Part shown: piece after piece, positions 11,942 through 22,976 of the stretch
Layout: every line of letters starts with the position of its first letter
Position numbering within the stretch: position 1 is the first letter of the stretch
Source: Silurus meridionalis
Lineage: Eukaryota > Chordata > Actinopteri > Siluriformes > Siluridae
DNA length: 64,000 nucleotides
NCBI RefSeq assembly: GCF_014805685.1
Contig: NC_060901.1
Span: 18,826,405-18,890,404, forward strand
Direction of reading: 5' to 3'
Notes under the pieces: generated by a model
Told to the model about the DNA's origin: nothing
Database searches by the model: none
Seen by the model: the letters and a program-made list of their open reading frames with translations, nothing else
Position numbers and translations under genes: made by a program

Positions 11942-12559
11942 AGGTCACTGTTAATAAGTGAGTCATTGCGATTGAACCGAATCATTGAAACGGGTGATTC
12001 ATTCAGAAACGAGCACCTTTATATTGCTCAGAGACGCTAAACAGTGCTGTGGCTTGTTTGGAAGGATATTTTTGTTATTGTCTAAAACGTAAATCTTTTC
12101 ATTTTAACTTCTTGTTTATTGCTTTTAGATTTGCTGTTTGTTCACACCGTTTTAACTGAATCCATTACTATGTCGCGAGCGAGGTGATTGCGCGACATGA
12201 TGCTCGCGAGTCACGACAGAACCGATCCAGTGCGACTGTCCCGAAGTTACAAACATACAGTTTACACAATAATACATCACAGTGTGGTTTTCTTTTTATG
12301 TGCTTATGCACCACTGTGGTACTTCCATCCCACACAAGCTCCGCTTTGCATAATGTGTAGGTTATAGTTTTCTTTGTTGTGTTTTATATAAATGCTGCTA
12401 TGTTTTGGGATGCACACTTTTTCCTGCTGCTGGTTGACCTGTATTCTCCGCCATTTCGCAAACGGACAAAATTTCATAATCGATTAGTTGTTGTAGCCCT
12501 GCACATCTGTATCACCCGAATGGGGTCCAATAAATGAAACTATTTAAGACTATCCGTCT

Positions 12560-12865
12560 TTAATGAGGGATGTGTTTTGTCTTTCTTTTGGGTTTGTTGG
12601 TGTTCCCAAACAGTTAGTAGGATGTTTTGGAGACAAGGTGAGGGAGGTGAGATTGAGATGGTATGGACATGTGCAGAGGAGGGACATGGGGTATATCAGT
12701 AGGAGAATGCTGAGGATGGAGCCACCAGGTAGGAGGAAAAGAGGAAGACCAAGGAGGAGGTTTATGGATGTGGTGAGGGAAGACATGCAGGTAGTTGGGG
12801 TGAAAGAGGCAGATGTAGAGGACAGGGTGGTATGGAGATGGATGATTCGCTGTGGCGCCCCCTAA
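12560..12865 (+). mobile_element. LINE 3'-terminal fragment
   Basis: An open frame of about 100 codons encodes the C-terminal signature of fish non-LTR retrotransposons: VRLRWYGHVQRRDMGY, then GRRKRGRPRRRFMDVV, then WRWMIRCGAP. It is followed by a stop and a short 3' tail. Strongly 5'-truncated, so not a gene. Confidence 0.85.
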
Positions 12866-12899
12866 TGGAAGCAGCCGAAAGAAGATGATGTTCACAAAT

Positions 12900-13470
12900 G
12901 TTAATAATAAACTTTTTAATATTTCGCATTTCTTCCCCCAAATTTAACGAAATTTAACCGAACCGTAATTTTGTGTATTGATACAGATATTAATTTTACA
13001 AGAATTCATGTTAATTATTGTACTAAAACCATATGTTTTGAAAAGTAATCATATAAGCCAAGGCCAGCTTTTTGCAGACTGTCCCAGTGCCAGTCGCAGA
13101 ACAACGACTGTATCTAACTGTAAAATGTGATCTTTGTAAAATTGTGAATAGATGTTTGAAGCACTTCAGTTACTGGAGTAACACGGTTTTTAAAAAAATG
13201 CGATCGGTTTTAATAAAAAAAAATCAGTAGTTTAGAATATACACAAACACATTTCATTTAAACGATTCAGGTTTTGATATGATAGTCATTGAGTATATAC
13301 TAAGTCAAGTGTACATCTTCAGTAACAAGTTACCGAAACTCATGTAAGTAAACAACACAAACGTTTGTTAGTACAACACAATATATATATTTCACTTGAC
13401 TTAGTTTTTTAAAGGTCTTTGCAGTCGGTGTGCATGCTTTTTTTTTTTTTTAAAGGTAGGCTTAACTATT
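12900..13470. other. Intergenic DNA duplicated at 22.7-23.0 and 25.4-25.7 kb
   Basis: No gene. 'gccaaggccag' and 'actgtaaaatgtgatctttg' near 13057-13140 reappear near 22810-22945, and 'acaacacaaacgtttgttag' near 13350 reappears near 25640. This is the 3' flank of the fusion genes, co-duplicated with them. Confidence 0.7.
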
Positions 13471-13625
13471 TACATTTACAGCATTTGGCAGATGCTCTTA
13501 TCCATATGATTTGATTTATACCGTGTTCAAGGGCCGTGCTCAAAGGCCCAACATTGGAAAGTTTAGTGGTGCTGGGATTTGAGCTCACGTCCTTCAGATG
13601 AGAAGTCCGACGTCTAAAGTGACCC
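13471..13625 (-). mobile_element. SINE fragment at the 3' end of fusion gene A
   Basis: Reverse copy with 'cagcatttggcagatgctct' at one end and tRNA-like sequence at the other. The same insertion is present beside copy B (25726-25872), so it predates the tandem duplication. Confidence 0.75.
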
Positions 13626-13644
13626 CTGAATTGGATTAAACAGT

Positions 13645-14174
13645 TCAGTGCAGCTCGTGCCAAGCAGAGAAGCAGTCACGCTTTGGCTGAAAGCATAATG
13701 GCACTAAACAAGTCTTGCAGTATACAGGGGTTCTTTGGCCACACACTTTGCACGTTCGCCTTCCTTTGCTGCTGTCTGAAGCAAAGTTCCCCGGTAAATG
13801 GCGTGTTTTCTCAGGAAGGGATGGACGAGATGGAGGAAGGTTAGAAAGCACTAACGCACCGAGTTCCTCGATGAGTTTTTCTCGGAACTGCTTCTGCGTC
13901 ATCGGCTTCTGGTTCTTGGCGCAGGCCGTTTCCTGATGTAGGATGAAGGCGTTTACGATGGCTATGTCCACAAAGTGGTAAAAAAAGGTTTGGTACCACT
14001 TTCTTGTCTTGTGTAAGACTGTGTAATAGCCGATGAGGGCGTCTGATAAGTCGACTCCGCCCATGTACCTGAAAAGAAAAATCTAAATGATTTGATTTTA
14101 GAAGGAAAAACTCGAGTTTTACTGTAAGAGAAATAAAATTAGAGGTCGACCGGGCCGATTATTCTATTCTATTC

Positions 14175-14271
<97 letters not shown>

Positions 14272-17200
14272 TTAATAAAATTAAAAATATATTGTTACTT
14301 TTGGAAAGAGAATAACATTTGGAGAAAGAATGAGTAACTTTTTGCAACTGTATTGTTATTGAACCATCAACCAGCTGTAGTTTATGCTACAAGGAGGCAC
14401 AGGTAACAAAACCTAGTAACAAATGCACTGGTTGGAGTAGAGCTGTTAATCAAATTAATCGAGTACTCGGATAAGAAGAACTTTTCTACCTTTATTAAAG
14501 CGCAATACTAAGTATACAAGAGAAAATAAGACGGGCCTCTTAAAATGAAGAAGTAACTTATTTCCGTTTTAGAAAAATTTACATTTTTAATGTGCATTTA
14601 ATTTAAATTTTAATGCAAATGTATAACTTTTTTTTTTATTATTCAGATCTAAAAAAAAAAAAAAAAAAAAAGGTAAATGCACTGTATGGTGTTTTCTTTA
14701 TGTTTTCATTTAAAATGATCCCAAACTTTTATCTCTTTCTTTTCCCTGAATCCTATGGAATTGTACGATTGTAGACTATTTAAAAAAGGCAGAATTGCGA
14801 GAAAGAAAAAAATATACAGCCAAACTTTATTTCGTGTGGCAGAAACAGGCTTCTTCTCCTCTTCTGGATCTTCTCTTTAGCCCTCGCCGTTTTCCCCCCT
14901 TTTTCGTTCTGCAGCATCTTCTGTGTTTAGCGGGTGGTACGTCAGTATTAATGGTCCGTGTGTAATGGTCAATGCGCCGTGTGGAGTTAAAATGACTAAA
15001 TAAAACTTCGATTTATTACAATGAATTTTTGTAATCGAATTACTCAAGTTACTAATGGACTTGTTACAGCCCGAGATAGAAGCTTGTGTTGTTTAATTTA
15101 TGCAATTTTATAATTTGTATATACAAATATCGGCATCAGAGAGAGAAAAACATATTGGTCGACCTCTAATATAATCAAGCGAAACCGACATCACTGAACA
15201 CTTTCTACTAACCTGTTGTATTCTACAACACACTCTGGAACTGGTAAATCCAAGTTTTTCCACTGTCCGGCTTTACCTTTCACCTTCCTCTGCACGGTGC
15301 TACTTTCAGTGCCTTTGTGAAAGGTGGAGCACATGTAGACCACCCTGGTATCCTTCCATTCCACGAACAGCAAGTTCCCCTCTCTCAGCCAGCGATGAGT
15401 GCCTCGGGGAGCTTTATTCGGAAGCTTGTTGGTGATGGTTTTGGGGTAGCCTATGCAGTTGGACCGAATAGCACCGCAACCGAAGATGTCTTTCTTTAGG
15501 AGATCTTGGAACAAGGCTGGACTCGTGTAAAAGTTGTCGACAAACAGTTTGTAACCAGTGCCCAACATCTTCTCATCAATAAGTGCCATGACAGACTTGT
15601 AGCTCAGTCCATGGTTCTGTGGGCTGGATATTTCGGGAGATTTTCCCTCGTAGATAAAGAAATCCCATGTGTACCCACAGTGCGAGTCCCCCAGCACAAA
15701 GAGTTTATATCCCCACTTTGTTGGGTTGCCTTTTATATATTGTTTTAGGCCATTTCTAGCTTTCGTTGCCACCATCCTCTCGTCGATGGCGATGTTCTGG
15801 AAGGGATGAAAATAGTTTTTACATGCGTCTCTCATCTGGAGATACATGGGCTTGATCTTGCAGAGGCGGTCATACGCAGCTGTTCCTCTTTTTTGGTTGT
15901 TTTCAGCGTCCACTTCAGGATCACTGAGATGCAGTGCAGAGGAGATGGTGAAGAATTTCCTTGAAGACATTATTTGTTCAGGAAAGGGAATTTTAAAGGT
16001 GTCTGATTTCCTCCAGTAATCCTTTAGCGAACGCACTTTCACCAGACCCATGAAGATCACGAGCAGCAGGTAAGAATATAAGTCATTCATAGAAAGATCC
16101 TTCCACTGTTTTGGGCCTTTGTACATCTTCTCTCCATAAGCATTAGTGTTTATCAAAATTGTCTGCAGCACTGAAGTAGAGAGGAACAGCTGGAACAGCT
16201 GCAGCACAGTGTATGATGCTGTGGGGTTAAGCTGTGGGCCTGGTGTTCTGGACGGGTTGAAGGCTGGAGGCTGTGGTGTAATATCCTCATCCGTAGATTT
16301 ATTCCATATCTCTTCAGGTGTATTAGGGGAAACATCCGGGAAAGACTTGGCTTTTCTGCCTCTCTTTTTGCCTTTCCCTCTTAATGGTTGACGGACCCGA
16401 TTCAGAGCTGAAACACGTGGTTTTGGAGAAGCCGACTGCTTGAACCTTTTTTCCGGTTGTTGGCTGGTGCTTGAAAGAAAGTCCTCATCAGAGGATTCAG
16501 CTGAATAACTGCTGCAAGATAAAGAAAAAATTCGCATTGTATCTCAGGTACATTTGTAGAAGTTTTTGAGGCTTTGGCTGAGCAGACAATCAACATTCGG
16601 ACTGATGTTGAGACATGCAGATGCTAATCATACAGATGCCCGGCCATAGTCAATAGTTACACTCCTATGGCCATTCATACAGACAGGAATGTGCCCCAGA
16701 GTACACACACACACAATATAAAAAATATGTAGCAACTCACAAATAATCTTTTTAGTCTGCAATAAACATAATTTTTCTTCTATTCATCATTAATTCACTG
16801 TGTTTCTCTTATTAAAAACTAACAGATTAATTGTAGAAGTGTAAAAGGAAATATATTGCAGCTCACCTATATGTTGTTTCATCCATAAGCAGATCTCCTT
16901 CGTCGCTGTTGTCGCTTTTCTCAAAAATATTTTCCTCGTCGCTGCTTTGAACAAGCGCCAATAAATTATCGTCTGCAGAGAAAAATAATCTTTTTCATTT
17001 CGATTCTTTTGGGGTTTTTTTTAGGTGTCAATCATCTTGTGCACACGGTGTATATTACAATATTAATCATGTTAATCTACTGGCTCTTACCCATGCCGTT
17101 GTCTTCCACGCTATAGTTTGTCACCACAGGGGGCGTGTCTTCAGTGTTGCAGGGCGGAGTTTCATCTTTTTTTTTAAAAGAAAGCAGAATGTAGATGGTA

Positions 17201-18315
17201 GTAGACTATTTTAAATTGATAAATAAATAAACCAAACCTATACATTGTGTATAAATGTATGGAAAATTTGGGCAGTCATTTGTTTCTGTTCTTCAGCGAT
17301 ACATCAGTGGCCATGTGACTGAAGTTTATCCCAATCAACTCACAATAGAGACAAAATACAACCACTAGTTACAGAACAGCACATTATCATAGCTGTTATA
17401 TTTTTTTCTCTCTTTATCGAGAGATTTGTTAATATGATCACGTACGCACCTTGACTACTCCCGAGCGTCTCTACGGAGTTTACTGTAGACTGGATCTGAG
17501 ACAGAATGAGAGCAGCCTCTAAATCTCGCTTACGGAGCTTTTTATTCGCAGGCTCCCTGTAAAAGAAACGAACAAAAAAAAGGGCATAACTTTGCTGTAT
17601 TTTTTTTTATTTTACAGAAAACATGTATACACTTGACTTTTTCATGTCATATGTGGTTACACTACTTTAGAGACACAAACCTGCTCCAGCATAACAATAC
17701 CTCCGCACAAAGCCAGCTCCATTACCATATGGGTTGGAGTGGAAGATCTTGAATGGCCTGCTAGAGAGCTTTTCAACTTTTGGGGGGGAAATTTTTCATG
17801 CTGCACCCCAGGTCTCACTTCACCTAGATCTTGTTACTAACACTGTTGTAGCTGTAGGAGCTCCAAATCTAAACAAAAAGCTAGTGGAACATCATCTTAG
17901 AAGAGTGGAGGTTATAATAACAGCACATGGGGACTCAATGTGGAATTGGATGTTCAATAAACACATCAATCTAATACTAGGGTCCCATAAGGCCAGGAAA
18001 TGTTGATACCTCTTGTCCTCCACTTTTGTTGGTGAATCGACGATTCCATTTTTACTGGTTTCGGTCTCTGGACGTTCCTTCTGAGAAGCCCGAGCTTTTC
18101 TTTTCGGAGTGGCAAAGTCCTTACCACCATCATTATCCAATTCAAAGTAATTGATGACTTTCTTTTGCCTGGAAAACCCACAATTGCACAAACACATGCA
18201 TCAGTCACTGGACACAAAGAAACCGGAAGTTAAATCATTCACACATTAATATCACAAAAAACAACATTTACACAGAGAATTAGGGGTGAAGAACAAACCT
18301 CGATGGTCGGTCCAT
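13645..18315 (-). CDS. RAD51AP1 N-terminus fused to piggyBac transposase, copy A
   Basis: Coding exons, in transcription order: 18315-18299, 18168-18010, 17556-17450, 17165-17091, 16972-16867, 16511-15213, 14068-13645. The lengths sum to 2187 nt, giving 728 aa with no stop. Residues 1-154 match rad51ap1 exons 1-4 and 6 plus an acidic exon: MDRPSRQKKVINY, a KRDLEAALILS helix and CNTEDTPP. Residues 155-728 are a complete piggyBac (PGBD4-like) transposase with catalytic Asp at 398 (AIDERM), 480 (VDNFYTS) and 594 (GGVDLSD), and a C-terminal CxxC-rich zinc domain. The family cuts and pastes at TTAA; activity here is untested. Rad51ap1 intron 2 has been lost, so donor bases GTAAG are now coding. 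The homologue of rad51ap1 exon 5 is missing. The last intron contains a 1-kb transposon absent from copy B. Fusion by splicing is inferred from phase agreement at all six junctions. Confidence 0.85.
14139..15169. mobile_element. DNA transposon inserted in the last intron of copy A
   Basis: The ends are inverted: TTAGAGGTCGACC at 14139-14151 and its complement GGTCGACCTCTAA at 15157-15169. The equivalent copy B intron is only 101 bp and lacks this block. The interior is AT-rich with a long (TA)n at 14178-14255 and no open frame. A related end, 'gtcgacctcta', occurs at about 34127-34137 in rad51ap1. The superfamily was not determined. Confidence 0.75.
16972..17090 (-). other. Short intron at the host/transposase junction of copy A
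   Basis: The 118-bp intron (17090-16973) has donor GTAAGA after the exon 6 homologue and acceptor TGCAG before the acidic exon (16972-16867). This is where the rad51ap1-like part gives way to sequence unrelated to rad51ap1. Confidence 0.6.
17700..18005. repeat. Tc1-derived repeat in copy A intron
   Basis: It sits between the exon 3 and exon 4 homologues of copy A, with 'atatgggttggagtggaaga' and 'gttcaataaacacatcaatc'. Copy B has the same insertion at 29110-29385 and rad51ap1 has it at 33222-33520, in the same intron and the same orientation relative to the gene. Confidence 0.85.
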
Positions 18316-18451
18316 TTGTATTCAAATAAAATCAAGCAGTTAAAAAAAAAATCTCTGTTGTCCTTTATCACTTTCTTTCACTGTTCCCCCTCTTTCTATT
18401 TTTCAGTACTCGACAACTGAATTTCAGACTATGCAATGAATGAAAAGTTCC

Positions 18452-18514
<63 letters not shown>

Positions 18515-18805
18515 CCTTTCTTCCTCTATACCACTCTCTCTCCCCATCCCCCCTTTTCTACCTTTATATCCCTCTCTCTACCTGTTTCTCCTTACCTTTG
18601 TTGTGTAAACACAACGCTAGCAAACCAGATGCTAAGTCTTCTTTCTTTTAAAACACTCCTCTACTTTAAAACAATAACTATTTTTAAGCCCCACCGTTGA
18701 AATTACACACCAAAATATTTACAATTTCTGTCGCGGATTAAAAATGACAAATAATTATAAACACAACGCTCCTATCTACACCACACTCAACCCGCGCGCA
18801 CACAA
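18316..18805 (-). promoter_or_regulatory. Putative promoter region of copy A, shared with B and rad51ap1
   Basis: The segment matches 29862-30330 and, inverted, 31848-32174. Shared landmarks are 'gtaaacacaacgctagcaaa' (18605), the 'ccaccgttgaaattacacac' block (18691) and a GC-rich box CCCGCGCGCA at 18791. In copy B and rad51ap1 the last box reads TTTGCGCGC(G), an E2F-like site. Function is inferred from conservation between duplicates. Confidence 0.5.
18452..18515. repeat. (ATCT)n microsatellite
   Basis: About 16 units, just upstream of copy A exon 1. Confidence 0.95.
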
Positions 18806-18862
18806 ACAACTACTTCTTCTGATGTTTAACGGCGGTTGGCATCCAACTTCAGTGGTGCATTA

Positions 18863-18876
18863 CCGCCACCTAGTGT
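18863..18876 (-). promoter_or_regulatory. CTCF-like core motif
   Basis: The minus strand reads ACACTAGGTGGCGG, one mismatch from the CTCF core. The analogous site upstream of copy B is at 30413-30425. Confidence 0.4.
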
Positions 18877-18998
18877 ACTGGAGAATGGAACAGTGCTATT
18901 CAGAAATGAACCAGATTTATAATAGAAGAGACTTTTCCTTCTCTCTTCTTCCGCTTTTTATTAGACAAATTAATCATTTCCATAGCTTTAAACCATAA

Positions 18999-19676
18999 CA
19001 CAATAATATTTTCCATAACTGTATATCCTATTTGCTAGACCAGTATTTTTAGGGAGCTAAATAAATGTGTACTAATGTCATTGGATGCATTTCCCAGAAA
19101 GAAATGCTTTAGTTTATTTCATATAAAAATAAAAGGAAACTAAACCCACTATCATAACGAATAAAATTTAAAGCCAGACATAATCACTATTACATATCTG
19201 GTTCTATTCTAACTCAACAGGAGGTTTTTTAGTTTGCAGGATTTTGTTCTTTACAAAACAGCCATGTTTCATGTCTCTTGGTACATTCTGGAACGTCTGG
19301 TCTTGTTCTGTTGATGATGAGCTGTGTGTGGACAGAAATCACTGTATCATCAGATACATTGAAATTATCAGACATGCTGGTGGTGGAGACAGTGGTAATG
19401 ATCAATTGGAATGACCTTAGCAGTAGCTTTCTAGCTGGCAAGTCTCCTGTGTCCTCAAGGTTGCAGAAGGCATTATTAAAGTAATGAATTCATACTGCAA
19501 ATTAGGGGTGTGATATTAACCAAAAAAATTATGTCTATTTTTTAAGGATTTTATTAATAACGATAATTAAACGATATATTGCTGAGTTTCTTTTAACCCC
19601 TAAACATAAAACGCTAAATACTGATATTTGATATTATAAAAAATGGGAAAATACGTCAAATGTGAAATTAAAATCA
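18999..19676. other. Intergenic, no feature recognised
   Basis: AT-rich spacer between the two duplicated units. No exon, RNA gene or recognisable full-length repeat seen. Confidence 0.4.
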
Positions 19677-19691
19677 CCAGTAGGTGGCAGC
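19677..19691 (+). promoter_or_regulatory. CTCF-like core motif
   Basis: CCAGTAGGTGGCAGC, identical over 15 bases to 11927-11941 and embedded in the same duplicated flank. Confidence 0.5.
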
Positions 19692-20292
19692 AAATCACTA
19701 ACAATAAGTGAGCCCTTGCAATTAAACCGAATCATTTAAACGGGTGATTCATTCAGGAACGAATCACTATCATGCTGTTTAGAGACGCGAAACAGCGCTG
19801 TGGTTTGTTTAGGTGATGATTGTTGGCGAAATCAAGCAAAAGGGAAAAAAAGTTTGATAGATGTCATGTATTAGGATTGTTGTGGTTGTTACCAGTGTCC
19901 GTCGTTAGAGGGTGCTGGATCAGGGAGAATAAAGGTGTTCGGAGAAAGTAATGGAAGTAAAAAAGGTGTTTGGAAAAAGCACAGGTGTTTGTCATTATTT
20001 GAATATAGGCAGTGATGTTACAATAGCTGTTTAAAATGTTTGTCTCTTCATATTAACCTCTTGTATATTGAACTGCTGCATAAAATCAATATCAAATTTT
20101 TTTGTGGGAAAAAAACGGCACTTTTTGTGTTAAATGAATTACATGAAATTATATAAATTTGCATATTTTCTGCCCCGTATCTTAATTTTTTTATAATTCT
20201 GAATGCATTTTAAAACTGAATCATGCAGTGAAAGAACGCGCTCTTATTGCGCATGAGTCTCATCTACCAGATTTCCTGTACGAGTGTACGCG

Positions 20293-20298
<6 letters not shown>

Positions 20299-20345
<47 letters not shown>

Positions 20346-20480
20346 GATTTGGCACGTTTTACGCTGGATGCCCTTCCTAACGCAACCCTCCCCATTTACC
20401 CGGGCTTGGGACCAGCACTAAGAGTGCACTGGCTTGTGCAACCCTAATGGCTGGGTTATATATATAAATATATATATAAT
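20299..20480 (-). repeat. SINE/LINE 3' fragment between (TA)n tracts
   Basis: 20347-20450 is the reverse of a common fish retroposon tail ('acgcaaccctccccatttac', 'gggcttgggaccagcact'). It is bounded on both sides by (TA)n, consistent with insertion into a TA microsatellite. Confidence 0.65.
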
Positions 20481-20579
20481 TATTTTTTATTTATTTTTTA
20501 CTCGATAATGTCCGATCTATCATACACAACTAATTAGTTTTTTGTTCTTCAACATTTCAGTCTTAGTTCATAGCTTTTA

Positions 20580-21000
20580 TGGTCCTTAAAAAAAATAGAT
20601 TCACTTTAGTGCCCATTCCACATACCTTCTTTCAGCATATGTGGTTCTTTCACAGTCTGTTTGAAAGCACACAATTGTATCGGACATCTATGAAGGTGGT
20701 GGCATTGAATCTTTTTTTTTTAATTTGAACAAGGAGACCCAAAACTTGTTCCAGCAAGACAATGCTTCTGTGCACAAAGCCAGTTTCATGAACATTTTTG
20801 GTTTAAAGTGGAAAATCTTGCTTGGCCAGCTACAGAGCTATAAACCCTTATGGATCACCTTAAGGATGAATGTTCATTCTAACTACACCCCAGGCCTCTT
20901 AAAAACTTTGGAAATCAACATAATCTTCCCAGGACTCGTTGTGTAATGGGATGTTTAAAAAGCACAAACTCGGGTGTTCCCAAGATTTTGTCCAAATTCT
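20580..21000 (+). mobile_element. Tc1-derived element with partial transposase
   Basis: The frame at 20725-20946 reads FQQDNASVHKASFM, a recognisable Tc1 DDE-domain segment, then decays. This copy best shows that the window's dominant short repeat family derives from Tc1/mariner. Confidence 0.75.
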
Positions 21001-22570
21001 GCTTGTTTTAACTATGTGCTTCCAAGTTTTTTGTAACAGTTTGGAGGAAGAACCACATGGTGCACACGCAGGGAGTTGCAGTACACAAATCTTTACCAGA
21101 ATTCTTTTGGTACAGGGTTTTCGGTTCAGTACACGTGTACCAAATGCAATCCTTTTTTACAAGCATAGTTCCCTCGAGGAACGTATTAAGTGGCGGACCT
21201 CAAATCTCTGCCTCACACTTTGAGTACATATTTTTTATTATTAAACTTGGGGAAAAATACACAACAATGCCAGGGGTATAAAAAGAAACTAAAGTTAGCA
21301 CAGTGTCACTGTTACTACTCACGCCTTAATGGAAATAAGATTTGTTTTGTTTATTTATGGAAATTCTGAAGAATCCATAGCGCTATGCATTCTTTAGCAT
21401 TTTATGTCTCAAGAGTTTCTCTTAAAAGGAGAAAATACTAAAAATTTTGCATGTGGCGGGAGTGAAAGTATGAAGGATGGAAGGAATGAAGACATTTGTT
21501 AAAGTGTGCTAAAATAAGTAGAACAGTTAAGTAGATCATATCTTTAAAACAATTATTTATATTAAATGTAACACACGCACACATATATACACATCTGTAT
21601 TACCCAAATGGGGTCCAAAAAAATATAAACTTTTTAATTAGATTTTTCTAATTATAGATTTTTTATTGTATTTTATTTTATCAATTAAATTCTCAATATA
21701 ATTAATATAATAAAAACGTGTCTTGAATTTGTTTGATTTATTCTATTTTATTTCTATAAACCACTTTTAAAATTAGTTTATATATTGTTTAACCAAGCAG
21801 GCATTTTATTCCAAATTGTTTTAAAATAAACTCTAAAAATGCAATTGATCACAAATAATAAACGGTGTTAATAATAATTTAAAAAAGGACAAGCAAATGG
21901 AAGTTTTGGTTAAGATACAGAATAATATTATAAGTACTGCATCCAGGACCGCTGGTCCTATTTCTTGATCCGCGTCAGCAGATTCGCCTCCATACTGCAC
22001 GCTTTTTTTTGTGGGTCTTTACTTAATGTTTATTAGTAGGGAAGCCCGTTTCCACCACTAAATAAAAAAAAAAAAAAAAACTTATTGCGATTTTTATCTT
22101 ACAATTTTGACAATTTCTTTTCCTCAGATTTGTGAGAAATAACTCATTTGCGACACTTTCTGGCAAAGCACATAATAGGCTTTCATATCTATGATAACAT
22201 CCGCAATTCGTAAAGGATTATCATCCCAAAGAGTTAATATGGCCAAATCTTGTCGAAAGGGTAACAAGATAAGTATTCCCGTATTCTGTAATCAAATCTT
22301 AATAATACATGTGTTTTGCCAGAAAGTATCGCAAATGAATTACACAATTACACAATGAATCTCACAATTCTGAGAAAACGTCAATAACCTTTTTATTATT
22401 ATTAATATTATTATTATTATTATTCAGTGGCGGAAACGGGCTTCCATATATCAGAGATGAGCAATTTAATCCGTTTACGGATTCGAATCCCTCTGAATCA
22501 CTTAATGAACTGATCCGATTCTTACGAGTTCCTTGAGTCAGTAGATTATTCCTGCTTTTGCCAGGGAAAT
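21001..22570. other. Intergenic part of duplicated unit B
   Basis: No gene found. 'acccaaatggggtccaa' near 21602 matches 12516 in unit A. 'atccgcgtcagcagattcgc' near 21970 matches 31650 upstream of rad51ap1. The block is therefore a mosaic of sequence shared with both neighbours. Confidence 0.5.
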
Positions 22571-22655
22571 CCACTAGAGGGCACTCAACGAATCCTTAGA
22601 ATTCATCGAATTCGTGCACTTATAAATCCGACTCATCTCGGATGCCCTCTAGTGG
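22571..22655. promoter_or_regulatory. Pair of inverted CTCF-like core motifs
   Basis: CCACTAGAGGGCAC at 22571-22584 (+) and its complement TGCCCTCTAGTGG at 22643-22655 (-) lie 58 bp apart within an imperfect inverted repeat. Both are exact matches to the CTCF core consensus. Binding is unproven. Confidence 0.5.
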
Positions 22656-22976
22656 AATTCCATGGCAAAGGCATCAGGCAGAATCCCAAACTGACTCGGA
22701 TCTATTCACTGAGTGATTCAGAATCATTTGAATCCCTGCAAAAAAAATGTATGTAGATTTTATATAAATGTGTCAATTATTGTACCAAAACCGAATGTAA
22801 TTATATAAGCCAAGGCCAGTTTGTGCAGACCGTTCCCTGTGCCCTGTGCCAAAAAAATAAAATAATAATAATACAGTTCAAAGACCAATTTGTGTCACTG
22901 CATTGAATTAATGTGTCCAAACTGTAAAATGTGATCTTTGTTAAATTGTGTATAGATGATAGAAGCACTTTAGTTA

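Noticed and set aside
12563..12865. Conserved 100-residue host protein
   Set aside because: It is the C-terminal signature of a fish non-LTR retrotransposon.
15317..16391. Plus-strand open frames across the transposase exons
   Set aside because: Antisense shadows of the transposase coding sequence; they recur at 26530-27583 only because that exon is duplicated.
13645..18315. Copies A and B as a piggyBac element that captured host exons and moved with them
   Set aside because: The shared SINE, 3' flank, promoter and intronic Tc1 repeat extend well outside any transposon ends, and I found no TTAA-bounded terminal repeats around the units. Segmental duplication fits better, though capture before duplication is not fully excluded.
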